Source of the DNA: an uncultured Cardiobacterium sp.
Lineage (GTDB): Bacteria > Pseudomonadota > Gammaproteobacteria > Cardiobacteriales > Cardiobacteriaceae
Direction: 5' to 3'
DNA length: 7,548 nucleotides
Assembly: GCF_938028185.1 (NCBI RefSeq)
Contig: NZ_CALJAH010000268.1
Span: 1 to 7,548, forward strand
A program made the position numbers and the translations under genes. Below the pieces are notes generated by a model. It made no database searches. It was not told the DNA's origin and worked only from the letters and a program-made list of their open reading frames with translations. Shown here one piece after another: positions 4,896 through 7,548 of the stretch (within the stretch, counting starts at the first letter, position 1; the number at the start of each line of letters is the position of its first letter).

Positions 4896-5250
4896 CGGGC
4901 AGGCTCCAGACCCAGAGCATGACGGCGAGGGCAATCAGCGCGGCGGGCAGTATGAGGTAAAGGTAGCGGTCGCTGTACAGGGCAAGGAGGACGGCAAAGG
5001 AGAGGGTGAGCATCGCGCTGGCGGCGATTTTGCCGCTGCGCGGTACGGCGCGGTTTTCGTTCCAGGCAGCGATGGCAGGGCCGAAATGGCGATGTTCGGT
5101 GAGCCAGCGGTGGAAGCGCGGGCTGCCCCGCGCCCAGCACCAGGCGGCAACGATGAGAAACGGCACGGTTGGCATGACCGGCAGCAGCAGGCCGATAAGG
5201 CCGAGGAGGAAGGCGAGGAACCCGGCAAGGTTCCAGAGGTGTCGGTGCAT
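4888..5250 (-). CDS. DUF454 (YbaN-like) inner-membrane protein
   Basis: A 120-aa integral membrane protein with the DUF454 signature: GLIGLLLPVMPTVPFLIVAA (17-36), then CWARGSPRFHRWL (38-50) and a HFGPAI...W patch. Predicted membrane segments are about 7-24, 26-40, 73-92 and 95-115, with a basic loop (41-74) between the pairs, which by the positive-inside rule should face the cytoplasm. No biochemical function is established for this family. It is the first gene of the four-gene operon; its TGA lies inside the aat start region (8-nt overlap), implying coupled translation. The ribosome site is weak (GAG about 8 nt before the ATG). Confidence 0.9.
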   Translation of the reverse strand: MHRHLWNLAGFLAFLLGLIGLLLPVMPTVPFLIVAAWCWARGSPRFHRWLTEHRHFGPAIAAWNENRAVPRSGKIAASAMLTLSFAVLLALYSDRYLYLILPAALIALAVMLWVWSLPDA

Positions 5251-5347
5251 GGGCGACTCGGTTGGGGGTGGGCGGGACGGTGCGGCGTTGCCAGTCTTCG
5301 CGTCCCTTTGCTATTATGCCGCCTTTCTTTTCCATGTGGTTTTTTCT
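5251..5347. promoter_or_regulatory. Divergent promoter region of the DUF454-aat operon and bamA
   Basis: On the plus strand TTGCCA (5288-5293, one mismatch to TTGACA), an 18-bp spacer and TATTAT (5312-5317, one mismatch to TATAAT) form a good sigma70-type promoter. The predicted start near 5324 leaves a leader of about 24 nt before bamA. On the minus strand CATAAT (5318-5313) overlaps the same -10, but no -35 is visible for the operon promoter. I saw no sigmaE-type GGAACTT box. Confidence 0.55.
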
Positions 5348-7548
5348 ATGCGCAACACGCTGATGATGCGGGTTTTCCCTTGTGCCGCCGCCCTGTTTTT
5401 TTCTGCTTCGGCTTTCGCCGAATCGTTCCAGGTTTCTGATATTCGTATTGAAGGTTTGCAGCGGATTTCCGCCGGGACGGTCTTCACCTATCTGCCGGTA
5501 GCGCCGGGCGACCGCTTCGACATGAACAACAGCGCGCAGGCGATTGACGCCTTGTACAAGGCCAACCTCTTCTCGCAGGTGCGCCTTGCCCGCGAAGGCA
5601 ACGTGCTGGTGGTGCAGGTGGAAGAATTTCCGGTCATCGCCGAGGTCAAGCTCAAGGGCAACCGCGATCTCAAATCCGAAGACCTGCAAAAGGCGCTCTC
5701 CGCCGCCGGCATCACCGAAGGGCAGGCGTACAACCCGCAGATGTTGCAACAACTGGTACAGGAGCTAACCCAACAATACCAGGCACGCAGCAAATACGCG
5801 GTAAAAATCGACCCGCAGGTGCGACAACTGCCGCGTGGCCGCGTCGCCATTGACCTCAACATCAGCGAAGGCCGCTCCAGCCGCATCAAAAACATCGACA
5901 TCGTCGGCAACAAAATCTACCCGGACAGCCAACTGCTCAGCCTGTTTGACACCTCCACCCCGCGCTGGAACTCCTGGCTGACCAAATCCGACCAGTACGA
6001 CCGCGACAAACTGCAAGCCGATATCGACCGCCTCGAATCCTTCTACCAGGATCGCGGCTTCATGGACTTCAAAGTCACCTCGACCCAGGTCTCGCTCTCG
6101 CCCGACCGCCAGTGGATCTACCTCACCATCAACGTTGATGAAGGCAAGGTTTACCGCGTCAAGGGACACCAGTTCAAGGGCGACCTCATCGTGCCGCAGT
6201 CCGAACTCGAATCCCTCGTCACCTTCAAAAACGGCGACCGCTACAACCGCAGCGAAATCCGCAAAACCACCGACGCGCTGCGGATGCGCCTCTCCGACGA
6301 AGGCTACGCGCAGGCACAAGTCAACGTTGAGCCCGACGTGGACAAACTCAGCGGAGAAGTCAACCTCGACATCCTCGTCACCCCCGGCACCAAAACCTAC
6401 GTCCGCCAAATCGGCTTCACCGGCAACAACAAAACCTACGACCGCGTACTGCGCCGCGAACTCCGCCAACAAGAAGCCAGCCCCTTCTCCGGCTCGGACG
6501 TCGCCCGCTCCGAAGAACGCCTGCGCCGCCTGCCGCAAGTCGAATCGCTGGAGCAGGAAATCCACCCCGTCCCCGGCTCGCCCGACCAGGTTGACCTCGA
6601 ATACAAAATCAAAGAACGCAGCACCAGCAGCATCGAAGGCGGCGTCGGCTATGGCCAGAGCAGCGGCGCACTCTTCAACATCAAATACAACGACGACAAC
6701 TTCCTCGGTACCGGCAACAGCCTCGGCATCAACTTCGGCAAAAGCTCCTCCGAAGAAAGCTACGGCTTCAACTTCACCGACCCCTACTTCACCGCCGACG
6801 GCGTCAGCATCAACTACGCCTTCGACTACACCAAAACCAACTACCGCCGCGAACGCCTCTCCGACTGGGCGGCGGACACCATGGACGCCACCGTCACCTT
6901 CGGCTACCCGCTCACCGAATACCAAAACATCTACTTCGGCGGCGGTTTCCGCAACCTCAAAATCAACACCGGCAAAGACGTCGCCTCCGAAATCACCGAC
7001 TACCTCAACAAAAACGGTCGCCGCTACAACGAAGGCGTCGTCACCCTCTCCTGGAGCAAAGACACCCAGGACAACACCTACCTGCCGACCTCCGGCAGCC
7101 TGAACCGCATCAGCGGCGAAGCCACCCTGCCCGGCAGCGGCGACACCTACTACAAACTCGGCTACCGCAACCGCACCTACTTCCCGCTCAACAGCGACAA
7201 CACCCTGCTCGTCGGCCTGCGCGGCGACATCAGCTACGGCGGCGGCTACGGCAAAACCGACGGCCTGCCGTTTTACCGCCACTACTACGCCGGTGGCCTC
7301 AACACCCTGCGCGGCTACGAATACGGCTCGCCCCGCCCCCAAAACAAAAACGGCGACAACAGCGGCGGCGACTTCCGTACCACCGGCGGCATAGAAATCA
7401 TGACCCCGTGGAAAACCAGCGAAAAATCCAACAACGTCCGCGTTGGCACCTTCCTCGACTTCGGCAACGTTTACAACAAGGTGGGCGACTTTGACGCGGG
7501 CGAATTCCGCTACTCCACCGGCCTCTTCCTGCAATGGATGTCGCCCAT
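5348..7548 (+). CDS. bamA: Outer membrane protein assembly factor BamA (3' end cut by the window)
   Basis: Central Omp85 protein of the BAM complex, which folds beta-barrel proteins into the outer membrane. A signal peptide (MRNTLMMRVFPCAAALFFSA, then SAFA) is cleaved after A24. Five POTRA domains follow: about 25-94 (VSDIRIEGLQRISAGTVF), 95-175, 176-266 (KNIDIVGNKIY...SFYQDRGFMDF), 267-347 and 348-424 (RQIGFTGNNKT). The barrel begins near 425 (SSIEGGVGYGQSSG). The L6 lock motif is LRGY (654-657), where E. coli has VRGF. The frame is open to the edge; the last codons read LQWMSP, a segment that in E. coli lies 33 residues before the end, so only about that much is missing. The ATG at 5348 gives the signal peptide; two upstream ATGs are out of frame. 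The ribosome site is weak. No rseP lies upstream. Confidence 0.97.
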   Translation, partial: MRNTLMMRVFPCAAALFFSASAFAESFQVSDIRIEGLQRISAGTVFTYLPVAPGDRFDMNNSAQAIDALYKANLFSQVRLAREGNVLVVQVEEFPVIAEVKLKGNRDLKSEDLQKALSAAGITEGQAYNPQMLQQLVQELTQQYQARSKYAVKIDPQVRQLPRGRVAIDLNISEGRSSRIKNIDIVGNKIYPDSQLLSLFDTSTPRWNSWLTKSDQYDRDKLQADIDRLESFYQDRGFMDFKVTSTQVSLSPDRQWIYLTINVDEGKVYRVKGHQFKGDLIVPQSELESLVTFKNGDRYNRSEIRKTTDALRMRLSDEGYAQAQVNVEPDVDKLSGEVNLDILVTPGTKTYVRQIGFTGNNKTYDRVLRRELRQQEASPFSGSDVARSEERLRRLPQVESLEQEIHPVPGSPDQVDLEYKIKERSTSSIEGGVGYGQSSGALFNIKYNDDNFLGTGNSLGINFGKSSSEESYGFNFTDPYFTADGVSINYAFDYTKTNYRRERLSDWAADTMDATVTFGYPLTEYQNIYFGGGFRNLKINTGKDVASEITDYLNKNGRRYNEGVVTLSWSKDTQDNTYLPTSGSLNRISGEATLPGSGDTYYKLGYRNRTYFPLNSDNTLLVGLRGDISYGGGYGKTDGLPFYRHYYAGGLNTLRGYEYGSPRPQNKNGDNSGGDFRTTGGIEIMTPWKTSEKSNNVRVGTFLDFGNVYNKVGDFDAGEFRYSTGLFLQWMSP

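Noticed and set aside
5765..7534. 589-codon open frame antisense to bamA
   Set aside because: It is the mirror of strongly C-ending codon usage in bamA, which leaves no TTA, CTA or TCA codons in frame. The product is Val/Ala/Gly-rich, has no domain, and the plus strand encodes an unmistakable BamA.

Overview
The window looks like chromosomal DNA of a GC-rich proteobacterium, most likely a gammaproteobacterium. The markers are BamA with five POTRA domains, Aat, a DUF454/YbaN protein, a MetA-type homoserine acyltransferase and Ogt. I see neither the Neisseria uptake word GCCGTCTGAA nor the Haemophilus uptake word AAGTGCGGT. A Cardiobacteriaceae-like host would fit the GC content and gene set, but that is a guess.

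Layout, left to right. Positions 1-234 hold the decayed C-terminal end of a transposase in two alternating frames, followed by an AT-rich gene-free tail to 361. A small lipoprotein gene of unknown function lies on the minus strand (362-586). The gap at 587-834 has no gene but holds a 35-bp near-perfect palindrome and an 87-bp element bounded by 10-bp inverted repeats. Next on the minus strand is a two-gene operon: an uncharacterised P-loop ATPase whose stop codon overlaps by 1 nt the start of a MetA-family homoserine acyltransferase. It is transcribed divergently from ogt, a DNA alkyltransferase gene on the plus strand. ogt ends at a strong hairpin terminator that can also serve the minus-strand genes arriving from the right.

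Positions 3372-5250 are a compact minus-strand operon: DUF454 membrane protein, aat (overlapping it by 8 nt), an NADPH-dependent FMN reductase-like flavoprotein and a YciI-like protein, with gaps of 15-18 nt. It diverges across 97 bp from bamA (plus strand, 5348 to the window edge). bamA carries a good sigma70-type promoter and lacks only about the last 33-35 residues.

Most of this is housekeeping: methionine synthesis, alkylation repair, N-end-rule tagging, redox and outer-membrane biogenesis. I found no convincing new multi-gene system. The items most worth a second look are the ATPase coupled to metA, the non-canonical acyl-CoA specificity position in that MetA, the repeat-packed gap at 674-816, and the transposase wreck at the left edge.
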